Shown here: positions 42,652 through 54,178 of the stretch, piece by piece
Layout of the letters: each line of letters starts with the position of its first letter
Position numbering within the stretch: position 1 is the stretch's first letter
NCBI RefSeq assembly: GCF_000260985.4
Contig: NC_017857.3
Location: 2,551,001 to 2,615,000, forward strand
Origin: Methylophaga nitratireducenticrescens
Lineage (GTDB): Bacteria > Pseudomonadota > Gammaproteobacteria > Nitrosococcales > Methylophagaceae
Reading direction: 5' to 3'
Length of the DNA: 64,000 nucleotides
Position numbers and translations under genes: made by a program
The notes under the pieces: model-generated
Seen by the model: only the letters and a program-made list of their open reading frames with translations
Database searches by the model: none
What the model was told of the DNA's origin: nothing

Positions 42652-43842
42652 ATGATCAGAGATAACAATGAATCAACCAGATTATTTGAACCTTTAATGG
42701 TTAGCGCAAGCTCTCCTTATAAAGAAGAACTTAATGATCTTGCAGTTGATCTAGTTGCCCATGCAGCTGATTTCCGTAGCAGTTTGCCCGAGTCAATCGC
42801 ATCGTCTTTGGTAGAACTGATCCGTTCCATGAACTGCTATTACAGTAACTTAATTGAAGGTCATCCTACCCATCCCATTGATATTGAACGTGCCTTAAAA
42901 GGTGATTACAGTTCTGATCCAGAAAAGCGAGATCTTCAGTTTGAGGCAGAAGCACATATCGCCGTGCAGAAATGGATTGATGAAGAAGGCTTAACTGAAG
43001 CGCCGACATCCCCAATGATGCTCCAAGAAATTCATCGTCGTTTTTGTGAGCAGTTACCTGCAGAGCTTCTTTTTGTAGAAATGCCAGAAACGGGCGAACG
43101 TATTCCTGTCACACCTGGGGTATTCAGGGAAAGAGACGTCAAAGTCGGTCACCATATCGCTATTAGCCCAGGCGCGGTATCCAGATTTATGAATCGTATG
43201 GATGAGGTTTACAGCACGGCTGGGCGAATTGAATCGATCCTCGCGGCTGGATATGCCCACCACCGATTACTGTGGATTCACCCTTTTATTGATGGAAATG
43301 GAAGAACAGCACGACTAATGTCTTATGCCATGCTATGTAATTCATTAAACACAACTGGATTATGGTCTGTTGCCAGAGGACTCGCTCGCAAGGAATCAGA
43401 GTATAAAAGACATCTACAAGCTTGCGACGCAACAAGAGATGGTGATCTTGATGGACGCGGTACATTGAGTGAAGCGGCACTAGCCGCTTTTACTAAATTC
43501 TTTCTGCAGATCTGTATCGATCAGATTCAATTCATGAAGAATCTGATGAAACCTGAGAGATTAAAAGATCGCATTGTGCTGTGGGCAGAGGAGGAAATGC
43601 GGGGAGGGCGACTTGCACCTAAATCAGATTCAATTCTACGAGAAATTCTCTATCGAGGGGAACTGGAACGTGGAGAAGTCTCTGAAATATTGGGGGTTAG
43701 CGATCGGTCAGCCCGGCGGGTCACCGCAGCACTTATCGAATCTGGTGCCTTAAAATCTGAGAGTTCGCGAGCTCCTTTACGCATAGCTTTTCCAGCCACG
43801 TTGGCCGGTCGTTGGATGCCAGGTTTATTTCCTGAACAATAA
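42652..43842 (+). CDS. fic: Fic-family protein, second copy
   Basis: 396 residues. Fic motif HPFIDGNGRTAR at 210-221 and inhibitory motif SNLIEG at 65-70 (class II architecture). A C-terminal helix-turn-helix (REILYRGELERGEVSEILGVSDRSARRVTAALIESGAL) is present. It is only distantly similar to the Fic in the restriction island, so the two arose separately. Monocistronic, next to an IS982. It ends before a strong hairpin shared with htpG. Target unknown. Confidence 0.92.
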   Translation: MIRDNNESTRLFEPLMVSASSPYKEELNDLAVDLVAHAADFRSSLPESIASSLVELIRSMNCYYSNLIEGHPTHPIDIERALKGDYSSDPEKRDLQFEAEAHIAVQKWIDEEGLTEAPTSPMMLQEIHRRFCEQLPAELLFVEMPETGERIPVTPGVFRERDVKVGHHIAISPGAVSRFMNRMDEVYSTAGRIESILAAGYAHHRLLWIHPFIDGNGRTARLMSYAMLCNSLNTTGLWSVARGLARKESEYKRHLQACDATRDGDLDGRGTLSEAALAAFTKFFLQICIDQIQFMKNLMKPERLKDRIVLWAEEEMRGGRLAPKSDSILREILYRGELERGEVSEILGVSDRSARRVTAALIESGALKSESSRAPLRIAFPATLAGRWMPGLFPEQ

Positions 43843-43867
43843 ACATGAAAAAAGACTGAAATGAAAA

Positions 43868-43900
43868 AGCCCATTACTCTTACAAACCGAGTAATGGGCT
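43868..43900 (-). terminator. Intrinsic terminator of htpG
   Basis: AGCCCATTACTC pairs perfectly with GAGTAATGGGCT (12 bp). On the minus strand the stem is followed by TTTTTC, giving a terminator for htpG; on the plus strand it may weakly serve fic. Confidence 0.85.
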
Positions 43901-43909
43901 GATTTCAGT

Positions 43910-45817
43910 TTAGGCGCGTTGTAATAACATCGCGTTCAGTTTTTTGACGAAGCTGGCTGGATCGTCCAGCTGTCCACCCTCGGCCAACAAGGCCTGATCA
44001 AACAGGATAGATGTCCAGTCACTAAACTGTTCATCGTTCTGTTCGTCTTTCAATTTGGCGACCATTGGATGTTCCGGATTGAGTTCCAGAATCGGTTTGC
44101 TGGCTGAAACCTGTTGGCCTGCCGCTTTTAGCATGCGTTCCAGATTTCCGCTCATATCGTAATGGTCGGCTACCAGACAGGCCGGTGAATCGGTCAAACG
44201 ATGAGTAATGCGAACATCCTTGACCTTCTCATCCAGCGTTTTCTTGACCCGATCAACCAGATCTTCGAAGTTTTTCTCGACTTCTTCGTGCGCTTTTTTT
44301 TCTGCTTCGTCTTCCAGCTCACCCAGATCCAGATCGCCTTTAGCAACGGATTGCAGGTGTTTGCCATCAAAGTCTGTCAGAGAATTGACCAGCCATTCAT
44401 CGACGCGGTCGGTGAGCAACAGGACTTCAATGCCTTTCTTACGGAATACTTCGAGATGCGGACTGTTTTTCGCCGCGGCATAGCTTTCGGCAGTGATGTA
44501 AAAGATTTTGTCCTGCTTGTCTTTCATCCGGCTGACATAATCTTCCAATGAAACGGTTTGATCAGCATTACCGGTTTCAGTGCTGGCAAAGCGCAGTAAT
44601 TTGGCCAACGCTTCTTTGTTGGCAAAGTCTTCGCCTGGACCTTCTTTGATCACCTGACCGAATTCTTTCCAGAATTCAGCATATTGTTCAGGTTCGTTAT
44701 TGGCCATTTTGTTCAGTTCAGAGAGAATTTTCTTCACTGAAGCAGCACGGATGGTATCAATGACTTTGCTGCTTTGCAGGATTTCACGCGACACATTCAA
44801 TGGCAGATCGTTGGTATCAATCACACCACGGATAAAGCGCAGATAACGAGGCATCAGTTGTTCGCTGTCTTCCATGATAAACACGCGTTTCACATACAAC
44901 TTGATGCCGTGCATGCGATCACGATCCCACAGATCAAACGGTGCTTTGGATGGGATATACAGCAGTGAGGTGTATTCGGTGTTGCCTTCGACTTTGTTAT
45001 GGCTCCAGCTCAATGGGTCCTGAAAGTCGTGAGCAATTTGCTTGTAGAACTCTTTGTATTGCTCATCAGTGATATCGTTTTTGGATAACGTCCATAAGGC
45101 TGTGGCTTTATTGACGGTTTCATCTTCGATGATGCTTTCATCGATGTTGCCTTCTTCGTCTGGCACTGGCTCTTTTTGCATGATGATAGGCAGATTGATG
45201 TGATCAGAATATTTACGGATCACATTACGCAGACGCCAGCCATTGAGAAACTCATCTTCATCCTCACGTAAATGCAGGATGACTTCGGTACCGCGGGTGG
45301 CTTTTTCGATGGTTTCAATATTGAACTCACCTTCACCAGCCGATTCCCACAACACACCGTGTTCTTTAGTGGTACCAGCACGGCGAGTTTTCAGGGTGAC
45401 TTTATCCGCCACGATAAATGCAGAGTAGAACCCCACACCAAACTGGCCGATCAGTTGTGAGTCTTTAGCCTGATCACCGGTTAACTGACCAAAAAATGCT
45501 TTGGTACCACTACGAGCAATGGTGCCGATATTATTGATGACTTCCTCACGGGTCATACCAATACCGTTATCAGTGATGGTGATGGTACGAGCTTCTTTAT
45601 CAAAATCGACACGAATATTCAGATCACCATCTTCTTCGTATAATGCATCATCAGATAGCGCTTCAAAACGCAACTTGTCAGCAGCATCGGCCGCATTGGA
45701 AATCAGCTCACGCAGAAAGATCTCTTTGTTGCTGTAAAGTGAGTTAATCATCAGGTTGAGAAGTTGTTTAACTTCTGTCTGGAAACCCATTGTTTCCTTA
45801 TGTGCTTCAACGCCCAT
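43910..45817 (-). CDS. htpG: Chaperone HtpG (Hsp90)
   Basis: 635 residues from the ATG at 45817 (SD GGAGG). A longer reading to 45886 would start upstream of the promoter and is rejected. ATP-binding GHKL domain: [72 protein letters not shown]; middle domain [17 protein letters not shown]-terminal dimerisation part ends in NAMLLQRA. Normal length, intact. Folding of client proteins in heat stress. Confidence 0.97.
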   Translation of the reverse strand: MGVEAHKETMGFQTEVKQLLNLMINSLYSNKEIFLRELISNAADAADKLRFEALSDDALYEEDGDLNIRVDFDKEARTITITDNGIGMTREEVINNIGTIARSGTKAFFGQLTGDQAKDSQLIGQFGVGFYSAFIVADKVTLKTRRAGTTKEHGVLWESAGEGEFNIETIEKATRGTEVILHLREDEDEFLNGWRLRNVIRKYSDHINLPIIMQKEPVPDEEGNIDESIIEDETVNKATALWTLSKNDITDEQYKEFYKQIAHDFQDPLSWSHNKVEGNTEYTSLLYIPSKAPFDLWDRDRMHGIKLYVKRVFIMEDSEQLMPRYLRFIRGVIDTNDLPLNVSREILQSSKVIDTIRAASVKKILSELNKMANNEPEQYAEFWKEFGQVIKEGPGEDFANKEALAKLLRFASTETGNADQTVSLEDYVSRMKDKQDKIFYITAESYAAAKNSPHLEVFRKKGIEVLLLTDRVDEWLVNSLTDFDGKHLQSVAKGDLDLGELEDEAEKKAHEEVEKNFEDLVDRVKKTLDEKVKDVRITHRLTDSPACLVADHYDMSGNLERMLKAAGQQVSASKPILELNPEHPMVAKLKDEQNDEQFSDWTSILFDQALLAEGGQLDDPASFVKKLNAMLLQRA

Positions 45818-45858
45818 TACTTTGTTGCCTCCATCTGGCTGTTTTAACGATAGCTCAC

Positions 45859-45887
45859 AAATGGGGTTGGTCGTCTCAGATATCAAG
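45859..45887 (-). promoter_or_regulatory. Sigma-32-type heat-shock promoter of htpG
   Basis: Minus strand: CTTGATA (45887-45881), 14-base spacer, CCCCATTT (45866-45859). This is close to the sigma-32 consensus CTTGAAA-N13-15-CCCCAT-T. It lies 42 bases before the chosen start codon. Confidence 0.75.
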
Positions 45888-46070
45888 AGTGCTTTTCTGA
45901 AAAAGCTTTAAAATTTGATAAATCAGTTATTTAGATTTAGTAAAGTTCAACTTTTTAAGATTCTATCTGCCTATTGCGGCCCCATGATGGCTACCCAAAT
46001 CAAATGACTAAAATTAATCTATGATGAAAAGGGTGGAGAGCATGCATAAACCAACGCTGTAGCTCTTGTC

Positions 46071-46122
46071 AGAGGCCTGTTTATAAAACTGCTGGAGATG
46101 AAAGATCAACAGATCTAGGGGC
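46071..46122. mobile_element. Decayed fragment of the MITE-like element
   Basis: GGCCTGTTTATAAAACTGCTG then GAGATGAAAGATCAACAG, with short matches to both ends of the minimal copy. Lies in the otherwise gene-free region 45888-46268 between htpG and the chemoreceptor gene. Confidence 0.45.
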
Positions 46123-46268
46123 TAAAAACTCGAGAAGGACACAGCTTATCAGATGTGGTTTCTCCCTTGATTTGCGTTTTATCCACATGGTCTATTATTC
46201 AGAGCAAAATTGTTTATTTGATGTGGTCTAAGAGTTGAGTTCCGACAGCTCTTTGCAGTTGGTCATAA

Positions 46269-48281
46269 TCAGACTTTGAAACGTTGAACAATATTTTCCA
46301 TTTCCGATGCCAGTTTTGCCAGCTCATTAGTGGCGAGAGCGATCTGTTCTGCCCCCATAAGATTTTCGGATGATAAATCATGCACATAGGTAACATTTCG
46401 ATTGATTTCTTCAGATACCAACCCTTGCTCCTCTGCGGCACTGGCAACATGGGTACTCATATCAGAAATCTGGGTCATGGATTCAACGATATTGTGCATG
46501 GACTGGGTGGCAGATTCGGTACACTGGGAAACATACTGTGCATTATCTTTTTCAATTAACATAACATCAGCTGCTTGTTTTGTGTGTTGTTGCAGGTTTT
46601 CTATCATGGCTTCAATTTGTTTGGCAGAGTCCTGAGTGCGTGTAGCTAATACGCGGACTTCGTCAGCAACAACAGCAAAGCCACGCCCATGCTCACCCGC
46701 TCGAGCGGCTTCGATAGCAGCATTTAATGCCAACAGGTTAGTCTGTTCGGCCACACCTTTTATAACAGTCAATACTGAACCGATTTCTTGACTACTTTGT
46801 GTCAGTTCCTGCATCGCAATGACAGCATTACCGACGCCATCAGCAAGTTTATTAATCGAACGAATGGAGTCATCAATAACTTTCTGGCTGGAAAGGCCGT
46901 CATTTGTAGCGTTCTTAACCTCGGCTGCCAGCATCTCGGCATTTTTTGCGATTTCCTTGACCGTACTTGACATTTCGGTCATCGCCGTGGCGATTTGCTC
47001 TGATTGGTTTTGTTGTTCAAGTGAATTTGTTTTAGCTTGACTGGTAGTTGACGATAATTCTTCAGAAGCAGTAGCTAATAATGAGGCGTTATTACGTAAC
47101 TGATTGACCATGCCATTCAAGTGTTTGGTCATTTTATTAAGGGCATCAACGATTTGGCGAGATTCATCCTGTGTGCTTGATTGGACTTCAATAGTCAGAT
47201 CACCATTTGCAATCTGATCAGTAGCCAGAACCAAGTTTTGAATGACCTCAATGGTCGAGCGATAAAAGCCGATAAACAGGTAAATTGAAATGGATAATGC
47301 CGCGATAATGATAAGAATGAGCATTGTGCGTTCCGATTTCAGGCGATCGATACGCTCCTGTAAAAGTGTATCGAGAACAGGGACCAGAGCATCATATAAC
47401 TTATAATTGGCTGCAATGGCTTGCGTACCGGACTCGAAGACTTCTTTGGAGTTGACAGTAAGAAAGTCATTACTCAAAAATTCTTCATTGATTATATTAA
47501 TAAAATTATTGAAAGCTGCGATTCTATTTTCAAGAAAAGTGTCCAAAACAGATTCAAGTTCTGGTTTTTCATATGATGCACGATTAAGAGCCTTATCAGC
47601 TGATTCAGAATCACTTAGAATATTGCTAAAAAAAGTAATTAACTGTGTTTTTTCATCTTGGCTAATCTGTCGCTTAGAAGCGAGACCAGAGGCTAAACCG
47701 CGCATCTGCCCTAAATTTTCCGTTACTTTAGGAAGCCGATAAACCAATGCCTCGATAATAAAAGAAGAATCAAGCTCTGGATCGAGAACCAGTCCAGAAT
47801 GTTCACTGACAAGCTCGAATAGATTATTTATTTTTGCAATAAGAAGAGTGTGTTCTTGAAATATATTTCCTGCTGGTGAACTAAAAGAATTTGATTCTAT
47901 TTGTGTCCAATTGTTTTTAATTTCACTCCAAAGTGTATTAATGTTCAGCTCAGTGCCCAATTCACTGTTATTTTTTTCAATAGTATTAATTTGAGCTGAT
48001 ATTTGTTCTCGTAAATTGATGATGTCGGATTCTAAATTAATTTGACCGCTATGATAGGTATTTATAAGCCCACGATGTTGAGCCAGTTTTTGATATAATG
48101 GCCGAACGGTATCTATGTACTTTAATCCTCTTTGTTCTAGTATGCTCGCGTTAATACCTGAGTTAAGACTGTTTACCAAACTAACAAATGTAATGGTCAG
48201 CGGGAATAAAAAAATTGCTGCGATAACTGCCATCTTTTTTGGATAGGACAATTTACTCATAAGTGAAACAGCGAAACGCAT
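46269..48281 (-). CDS. Methyl-accepting chemotaxis protein
   Basis: 670 residues. N-terminal membrane helix ([20 protein letters not shown]), a large helical periplasmic sensor region of about 280 residues ([50 protein letters not shown]; nitrate/nitrite-sensor-like pattern with double PILF-type helices), second helix at about 323-343, HAMP ([22 protein letters not shown]) and the signalling domain with the hairpin tip [38 protein letters not shown]. Ligand not deducible. The GGDEF/EAL gene lies 14 bases upstream, so the two probably form one operon. Confidence 0.92.
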   Translation of the reverse strand: MRFAVSLMSKLSYPKKMAVIAAIFLFPLTITFVSLVNSLNSGINASILEQRGLKYIDTVRPLYQKLAQHRGLINTYHSGQINLESDIINLREQISAQINTIEKNNSELGTELNINTLWSEIKNNWTQIESNSFSSPAGNIFQEHTLLIAKINNLFELVSEHSGLVLDPELDSSFIIEALVYRLPKVTENLGQMRGLASGLASKRQISQDEKTQLITFFSNILSDSESADKALNRASYEKPELESVLDTFLENRIAAFNNFINIINEEFLSNDFLTVNSKEVFESGTQAIAANYKLYDALVPVLDTLLQERIDRLKSERTMLILIIIAALSISIYLFIGFYRSTIEVIQNLVLATDQIANGDLTIEVQSSTQDESRQIVDALNKMTKHLNGMVNQLRNNASLLATASEELSSTTSQAKTNSLEQQNQSEQIATAMTEMSSTVKEIAKNAEMLAAEVKNATNDGLSSQKVIDDSIRSINKLADGVGNAVIAMQELTQSSQEIGSVLTVIKGVAEQTNLLALNAAIEAARAGEHGRGFAVVADEVRVLATRTQDSAKQIEAMIENLQQHTKQAADVMLIEKDNAQYVSQCTESATQSMHNIVESMTQISDMSTHVASAAEEQGLVSEEINRNVTYVHDLSSENLMGAEQIALATNELAKLASEMENIVQRFKV

Positions 48282-48295
48282 GATAAGATCCTTTA

Positions 48296-50854
48296 TTATT
48301 GAGTATGTATAATTTCGTTGTTTATTAAATAATGGTCAGTAAACTCTTTTTTTGGCATTGGTTTGGCGTAATAATACCCTTGTGCAAAGTCACAGCCGAG
48401 TTCCACCAGTATCTGCTCCTGATCTTCATTTTCTATTCCTTCAGCCAGTGCTTTCATGCCAAGACTATGTGCGAGATCGATTGTGGCCAAAACGATAGAT
48501 TGGTCAGTTTTAGATGTATGAATGTGATCAATAAAGCTTTTATCAATTTTTAGTTTATCTGCATTGAATCTTCTTAAATAGGCAAGTGATGAATAGCCTG
48601 TTCCAAAATCATCAATCGATACAGAAATACCAAATGATTTTAATTTAATAATATTCTGCAAGGCCTTGTCAGGATCATTCATAAGGCCAGTTTCAGTTAT
48701 TTCCAGTTCAATATATTTTGAATCAACCTTAGTGTTTTTAATCCTGTTTTTCATCCAGCTTGAAAATATGGGGTTTTCCAGCGTTTGTGAAGAAATATTT
48801 ATAGCAATTCTGCCGCTAAATATTGCAACACTTCTACATTCACTTAGATAGTCAAGAGTGTGCTCTATAACCCATTTATCAAGTTTAAAGATTAAACCTG
48901 AATTTTCAGCAATCTTGATAAACTCTCCTGGAGAAACATTTCCTAATATATTGTCATGCCATCTAAGCAATACTTCGGCACCAATAAGTGCTTTATCTTT
49001 AAGTGAAAACTGTGGTTGAAGGTGTATGTTAAGCCCTTCAGAAGTAGATAGTGCCAGCTCAAATCGTTGCAGTATCAACAGCTCTCTCTGAATCTGTGAT
49101 TCCATCTCTTTATTGTAAATGCAGTAGGGAAGATTTTTTATTTTAGATTGGTACATTGCAATATCTGCCCTACGCAGAATATCCTGAGAAGTTTTTCCAT
49201 GTTCAGGGAAGTTTGATATGCCTATTGAAGCACCCAATATATATTGATAGTCATCAATATATATTGGCATTGATAATGTGCGATGTAGATTATTTACAAG
49301 TCTTTTTATCATAAACTCTTCAATAAAAAGACTGATAATTACAAATTCATCACCACCGACACGGGCCAATAAAAACTGATTTTTACAGCAATCACTTAAT
49401 CTTTGGCTGATGGTTTTTAATATGCTATCGCCAACATTATGGCCTTTACTATCATTAATCTGTTTGAAGTTATTAAGATCAATAAATAAAATACTAAAAG
49501 AATTATTGCCCTTGTTTAGCAATGTTTTTAATTCTCTGATAAACCTGTGTCGGTTTGGAAGATCTGTCAAAGCATCACTATATGCCATTTTCTCTATATG
49601 TTGGTGGGCCTTTTTAAGTTCAGTGATATTATCTTTTACTGCCATGTAACCTTCAGTTTCTCCTGATATATTTTTTATCGGAGATATCTTGACGACCTCA
49701 GTAATTAGAGTTCCGTCTTTGCATCGGTTAATAAGCTCGCCTGTCCAGGTAATGCCTTGGCGCAGGTTTTTCCATAAATCTTTATACACTTCTTCAGGGG
49801 TTTTGTTTGACTGTAAAATCTTCGGCGTCCTTCCGATAACTTCTTCCGCTTTATAACCTGTTGTCTGAGTGAATGCTTCGTTAACATAAATAATTTTTGT
49901 GCTGAGGTCTGTCATCAAAACAGTACTATTACTTTGATTGACAGCCAGTAAGAGTTTTGTAGCTTTATTTTCGACCTGCTTATTCTGTGTAAATAAGCTA
50001 TGTAAACGCCCCCTCATCTGCTCTAAGTGTGTTAATAATATTCCTATTTCACCCGGTTCATTAATGTTGTTTATGGGGTTGCTCCAGTCGCCATAGCTCA
50101 TAGTTTCAGCAAACCTGATCACTCTTTTGACAACTGTTCTTATATAGTTAATAGTGCTGATCGAAAATAAACTTGCTGCGATAATACATATCAAGATAGC
50201 AGTTGATAGCGTTATTAACGTATTTTTATAATTCTTATCAACTTGTAACAATAATTCTGCAGCTTTATTGTCATTAAGTTCACGTATTCTATACAGTGAT
50301 TCTACTGTTGCTGTTGCATTTTTTCTAATATTATCCTGAAGTATGCCAAACTCATTATCTGTGATATGTGCTTTATCTTGTCGCTGGCTTAATAGTAATA
50401 TTTTAAGCCATTCCTTTCGACGTTTTTGAAATTCATTTATAAGATTTATTTCAACTTCATTTTGGCTTATTTTTAATAGGCTTTCAGTACTTCTTGTGAT
50501 CTCATTTATATTTCTTTTTATTTTACTTATTATATTCTTATTTTCCACCAAGTCATAAGGAAGAACTCGCTGTTGACTAGGCTGGTTTAATGATATCGCC
50601 AAACTGTAGTTTTCATTTAATAACTGGGATATTTTTGTGATTTTTATGGCTTTATTATTTTGTATATCAGACTGATCATAAATACTGTTATAAAGGCTGC
50701 TTAGTCCGTTCCATGAAATAATTGAAATTGCAGTGATTAAAATAATTACGATACAGCTATATAACCATAACCACTTGGCAAAACCCATTCGATACTGCAA
50801 AGCTTGACGAAATATAGAGGGTATTAATGGTTTATGCTCATTCCGGCTTTTCAA
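48296..50854 (-). CDS. HAMP-PAS-GGDEF-EAL cyclic-di-GMP protein
   Basis: 852 residues. Membrane helices at about 29-47 and 212-233 enclose a helical periplasmic sensor; HAMP near 235-290; PAS near 305-415 ([26 protein letters not shown]); GGDEF near 425-585 with intact GGDEF ([12 protein letters not shown]); EAL near 600-845 with AEVLLRW in place of E-A-L-x-[23 protein letters not shown] and KIDKSFI. The other EAL catalytic motifs are present. Both synthesis and hydrolysis of c-di-GMP are possible. AT-rich codon use compared with neighbours. Probably co-transcribed with the chemoreceptor. Confidence 0.92.
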   Translation of the reverse strand: MKSRNEHKPLIPSIFRQALQYRMGFAKWLWLYSCIVIILITAISIISWNGLSSLYNSIYDQSDIQNNKAIKITKISQLLNENYSLAISLNQPSQQRVLPYDLVENKNIISKIKRNINEITRSTESLLKISQNEVEINLINEFQKRRKEWLKILLLSQRQDKAHITDNEFGILQDNIRKNATATVESLYRIRELNDNKAAELLLQVDKNYKNTLITLSTAILICIIAASLFSISTINYIRTVVKRVIRFAETMSYGDWSNPINNINEPGEIGILLTHLEQMRGRLHSLFTQNKQVENKATKLLLAVNQSNSTVLMTDLSTKIIYVNEAFTQTTGYKAEEVIGRTPKILQSNKTPEEVYKDLWKNLRQGITWTGELINRCKDGTLITEVVKISPIKNISGETEGYMAVKDNITELKKAHQHIEKMAYSDALTDLPNRHRFIRELKTLLNKGNNSFSILFIDLNNFKQINDSKGHNVGDSILKTISQRLSDCCKNQFLLARVGGDEFVIISLFIEEFMIKRLVNNLHRTLSMPIYIDDYQYILGASIGISNFPEHGKTSQDILRRADIAMYQSKIKNLPYCIYNKEMESQIQRELLILQRFELALSTSEGLNIHLQPQFSLKDKALIGAEVLLRWHDNILGNVSPGEFIKIAENSGLIFKLDKWVIEHTLDYLSECRSVAIFSGRIAINISSQTLENPIFSSWMKNRIKNTKVDSKYIELEITETGLMNDPDKALQNIIKLKSFGISVSIDDFGTGYSSLAYLRRFNADKLKIDKSFIDHIHTSKTDQSIVLATIDLAHSLGMKALAEGIENEDQEQILVELGCDFAQGYYYAKPMPKKEFTDHYLINNEIIHTQ

Positions 50855-51232
50855 TTGATCTTTTCCATTAATAACGTATTCAGGTTGTACAAAGTTTGTT
50901 TAGTTTACTTTTTATATACATTTTGGAGCACCCTCCTATCGAACTATAGTTACTGTCCGTATGGACTATTCTGGCCAGTCATATTTTTGGAGAACTCAAT
51001 ATCAGAGGGGTGATCGAAATATGCTGCAGTGAGGCTGCAAAAAAGATTTGGAAGATCTTTCCGAGGTACAACCTTGATTCAGAGAACGTTTTTACGCACG
51101 CCCCGTTATATAGCATCAGTTTTAGTTGAAGCGGCATTTTTTTGGGCTATGATTTACAGGCGTAAATATAGGTCATATTTTCTACCCATAAGAGATGTTA
51201 CTGTATTGTTTTAAGCTATTTTCAGAGATGGA
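50855..51232. other. Intergenic, about 380 bases
   Basis: Between divergent GGDEF/EAL and nuclease-family genes. A short plus-strand frame at 51029-51214 has no recognisable content. No hairpin or motif was identified with confidence. Confidence 0.35.
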
Positions 51233-51985
51233 ATGACCAAACAATCACTTAGAATCCTGACGTACAACCTGCATAAGGGCTTTAATACCGGCAATCGCCA
51301 GTTCATTCTGCATGAAATACGGGAAGCGCTGCGTGAAGCGGATGCTGATATTATGCTATTACAGGAAATTCAGGGAGAGCACTCAGGCCATCAACAAAAG
51401 CATCAGCATTGGCCTGACTGCCCTCATTGTGATTTTATTGCCGAAGATATATGGCCACATTTTGCTTATGCCAAAAACGCCGTTTATAGCGTTGGCCATC
51501 ATGGTAATGCCATTCTCAGCAAATATGCGTTGCAAAGCTGGGAAAACATCAATGTTTCCCCCTACTCCTGGGCCAGCCGTAGTTTGTTGCATGGTGTTAT
51601 TCATTTTCCCGATACCCAACAAGAATTACATATTGTCTGCCTGCATCTGGGTCTAACAGGAACCGAACGTAAACGCCAGCTACAAACTCTGTGTGAACGA
51701 ATTGATGAACACGTTCCACATGATGCCCCGCTGGTTGTTGCTGGTGATTTTAATGATTGGAATGGTCAGGCTGAAAAACATTTCACCCAACGATTAGAAT
51801 TGAAAGAAGCTTTTCGAACGCTGCATAAAAGACATGCCAGAACCTGGCCATCTTGGATGCCGATTCTTAAGATGGATCGCATTTATTATCGTGGCCTCGA
51901 ACCTACATTTTGTGAATGTCCTCCGCATTCTTCATGGAAAATGCTGTCGGATCATGCCCCCTTAATCGCAGGGTTTGATTTTTAA
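51233..51985 (+). CDS. Endonuclease/exonuclease/phosphatase-family hydrolase
   Basis: 250 residues, EEP fold. Catalytic segments: RILTYNLHKGF (Asn), ADIMLLQEIQGE (metal-binding Glu), VCLHLGLTGTERKRQL (His), LVVAGDFNDWNG (Asp/Asn) and MLSDHAPLIA (Asp-His). The insert HWPDCPHCDFIAEDIW has a CPHC pair and several His that are unusual and may bind metal. Members cleave phosphodiester bonds in nucleic acids, lipids or cardiolipin-like substrates. Substrate unknown. Confidence 0.9.
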   Translation: MTKQSLRILTYNLHKGFNTGNRQFILHEIREALREADADIMLLQEIQGEHSGHQQKHQHWPDCPHCDFIAEDIWPHFAYAKNAVYSVGHHGNAILSKYALQSWENINVSPYSWASRSLLHGVIHFPDTQQELHIVCLHLGLTGTERKRQLQTLCERIDEHVPHDAPLVVAGDFNDWNGQAEKHFTQRLELKEAFRTLHKRHARTWPSWMPILKMDRIYYRGLEPTFCECPPHSSWKMLSDHAPLIAGFDF

Positions 51986-52090
51986 ATCAGACTCTCATGA
52001 TTGCCGTTGCCGCAAACAAGTGCTCGGCTAAATCCAGTAATATCGTTACAATGCCGTTTCTTATTTGTTGTATAACATCAAGGAGTGCCC

Positions 52091-53026
52091 GTGCCTGATA
52101 TCGTTGTTATGTTTTTCCTGCTTGGCTTGGTCGGAGGCCTGGTGAAATCTGATCTGGCGATTCCCAAAGCGGCATACGATGTTTTGAGTCTGTTATTAAT
52201 GCTGACTATCGGCCTCAAAGGAGGCATGGCATTACATGGCAATATGGGCTGGAACCTGTTGCCAGAGCTTCTATCTGTCGCTTTTTTGGGCTTTTTAATC
52301 CCGCTTATTTTATTCCCATTACTGTTAAAAATTGTTCGATTAAACCTGGCTGATAGTGCCAGCTTTGCTGCACATTACGGCTCGGTTAGTGCTGGTACAT
52401 TTGCTGTGGCACTCGCTTATGCTGAAACCCACCAATTGGTTATCGGTGGACAGGTAACGCTTTATCTGGTGCTATTGGAATTACCTGCCATTGTTATCGG
52501 CTTAATGCTTTACCGGCATTTCAGTGGGGTAAAACAAGCCGCATCTGGAGGCATGTTGAGTATCCTGCATGAAGCATTAACCAACCGAGGCGTTATATTA
52601 CTGGTTGGTGGGGTGTTGATTGGCTGGATGTATGGCCCAAGACAAGGAGCTGGGGTAACCGATTTGTACACCGGAGCATTTATGGGTGTGCTCGCATTGT
52701 TTCTCTTGGAAATGGGTCTGGTCGCCGCTGAAGCACTGAGTAAATTATCACGCGATAAAATTCCTGTCGTAATATTTGCTATTGTTGCACCCAGTATATT
52801 AGCGTTGGCTGGGTTGTTTGTCGGTAAATTGCTTGGATTGCCAGATGGTTCTGTCTTGATTCTGGCAAGCTTAACCGCCAGTGCATCTTATATTGCTGCT
52901 CCGGTCGCCGTTCGCTCGGCTATTCCACAAGCCGATATTGGTTTGGCCATGCTGGCGGCTTTAGGGCTGACCTTTCCATTTAATGTGCTTGTTGGCATTC
53001 CGCTTTATCACAGTCTGATTGGTTAA
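52091..53026 (+). CDS. sbtA: SbtA-type sodium-dependent bicarbonate permease
   Basis: About 311 residues from the GTG at 52091 (SD AAGGAG 5 bases away; a GTG at 52085 overlaps the SD). Ten membrane helices with inverted halves; family strings LLMLTIGLKGG, AAHYGSVSAGTFAVALAYAE and LTASASYIAAPVAVRSAIPQADIGLAMLAALGLTFPFNVLVGIPLYH. SbtA takes up bicarbonate with sodium; the usual regulator SbtB is not adjacent. It fits a carbon-fixing background together with prk at the left edge, although they are 50 kb apart. Confidence 0.88.
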   Translation: MPDIVVMFFLLGLVGGLVKSDLAIPKAAYDVLSLLLMLTIGLKGGMALHGNMGWNLLPELLSVAFLGFLIPLILFPLLLKIVRLNLADSASFAAHYGSVSAGTFAVALAYAETHQLVIGGQVTLYLVLLELPAIVIGLMLYRHFSGVKQAASGGMLSILHEALTNRGVILLVGGVLIGWMYGPRQGAGVTDLYTGAFMGVLALFLLEMGLVAAEALSKLSRDKIPVVIFAIVAPSILALAGLFVGKLLGLPDGSVLILASLTASASYIAAPVAVRSAIPQADIGLAMLAALGLTFPFNVLVGIPLYHSLIG

Positions 53027-53144
53027 TCTGCTTGCTCACTACCAGATACCGTCACTATTTCCAACACAGCATCAAGACACACCGGTTGTCATTTATTATT
53101 CAGAAACGACGCACACATACTTTTTCTCATTATCAGGACAATTG

Positions 53145-54065
53145 ATGGCACATAGTCACCCCCATCATCATGGAGCCACTAATTACAATCGAGCATTTGC
53201 CATTGGCATCAGCCTGAATATTATATTTGTCATTATTGAGGCAAGTTACGGCATTCTGTCAGGTTCGATGGCTTTGCTGGCAGATGCAGGGCATAACCTG
53301 AGTGATGTTGTCAGTCTGTTACTGGCCTGGGGAGCCAGTATTCTGGCGAAAAAGGCTGCTACAGAAAAACGCACTTATGGATTTCGCAAAGCGACCGTAA
53401 TGGCGGCGTTGATCAGTTCTGTCATGTTATTGATTGCCCTTGGTGGTATCGCCTGGGAATCTATCAACAGGATGCTGAATCCCCAGCCGGTTGAGGGTAT
53501 GACGGTCATTATCGTGGCCAGCATTGGTGTGGTCATTAATACCATCACGGCACTATTGTTTTTTAAAGGGCAAAAACAGGATTTGAATATTCGCGGGGCT
53601 TTCCTGCATATGGCTGCCGATGCAGCTGTCTCACTAGGTGTCGTCGTTGCTGGGCTGTTTATTTTGTTCAAGGGTTGGTTATGGATTGATCCTGTGGTCA
53701 GCCTGCTTATTGTTGCTGTTATTCTGGTAGGAACCTGGCGATTATTAAATGAATCTCTCAATTATGCGATGGATGCCGTACCGGCCAATATCGATATTAA
53801 AAAGATCCAGCATTATTTGTTAAGCTTAGAACAGGTTAGACACTTTCATGACCTGCATGTCTGGCCTTTGAGCACCAATGAAACAGCGTTGACCGTTCAT
53901 CTGGTCGTTGATGAGTCCGATCTGAATACTGTCTTACTCTATCAGTTGCAAAACCATTTGCATGATCATTTTGGGATCGTACATTCCACCATTCAAATCG
54001 AGTCAGTGATGGAAGCTGAAAATTGCCTGTTAAACAGCAGTCATGAATGCCGTAAAGAGCATTAG
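53145..54065 (+). CDS. Cation diffusion facilitator (zinc/cobalt exporter)
   Basis: 306 residues from the ATG at 53145, preceded by TCAGGA and followed by AHSHPHHHG. The reading open from 53019 adds an unrelated leader. Six membrane helices; metal site residues in GSMALLADAGHNLSDVVSLLLAW (helix II HxxxD type) and GAFLHMAADAAVSLGVVVAG (helix V). Cytoplasmic C-terminal domain VRHFHDLHVWPLSTNETALTVHLV. This is the ZitB/CzcD type of zinc exporter driven by protons. Confidence 0.92.
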   Translation: MAHSHPHHHGATNYNRAFAIGISLNIIFVIIEASYGILSGSMALLADAGHNLSDVVSLLLAWGASILAKKAATEKRTYGFRKATVMAALISSVMLLIALGGIAWESINRMLNPQPVEGMTVIIVASIGVVINTITALLFFKGQKQDLNIRGAFLHMAADAAVSLGVVVAGLFILFKGWLWIDPVVSLLIVAVILVGTWRLLNESLNYAMDAVPANIDIKKIQHYLLSLEQVRHFHDLHVWPLSTNETALTVHLVVDESDLNTVLLYQLQNHLHDHFGIVHSTIQIESVMEAENCLLNSSHECRKEH

Positions 54066-54178
54066 CCCATGTCCATCGTTAGCTCACAGTATTAAATCAA
54101 GCATAATTGACAGAAGATCGGCCTGATTTAACCTTTCAATTGAAAACGTTTGGCGAGTTGGATAAGCAGGAGAAACAA

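Noticed and set aside
43868-43900. Hairpin between fic and htpG considered as an operator
   Set aside because: The T-run on the minus strand right after htpG fits a terminator.
51029-51214. Plus-strand 61-residue frame upstream of the EEP hydrolase
   Set aside because: No recognisable content and no ribosome site; lies in a promoter-type region.
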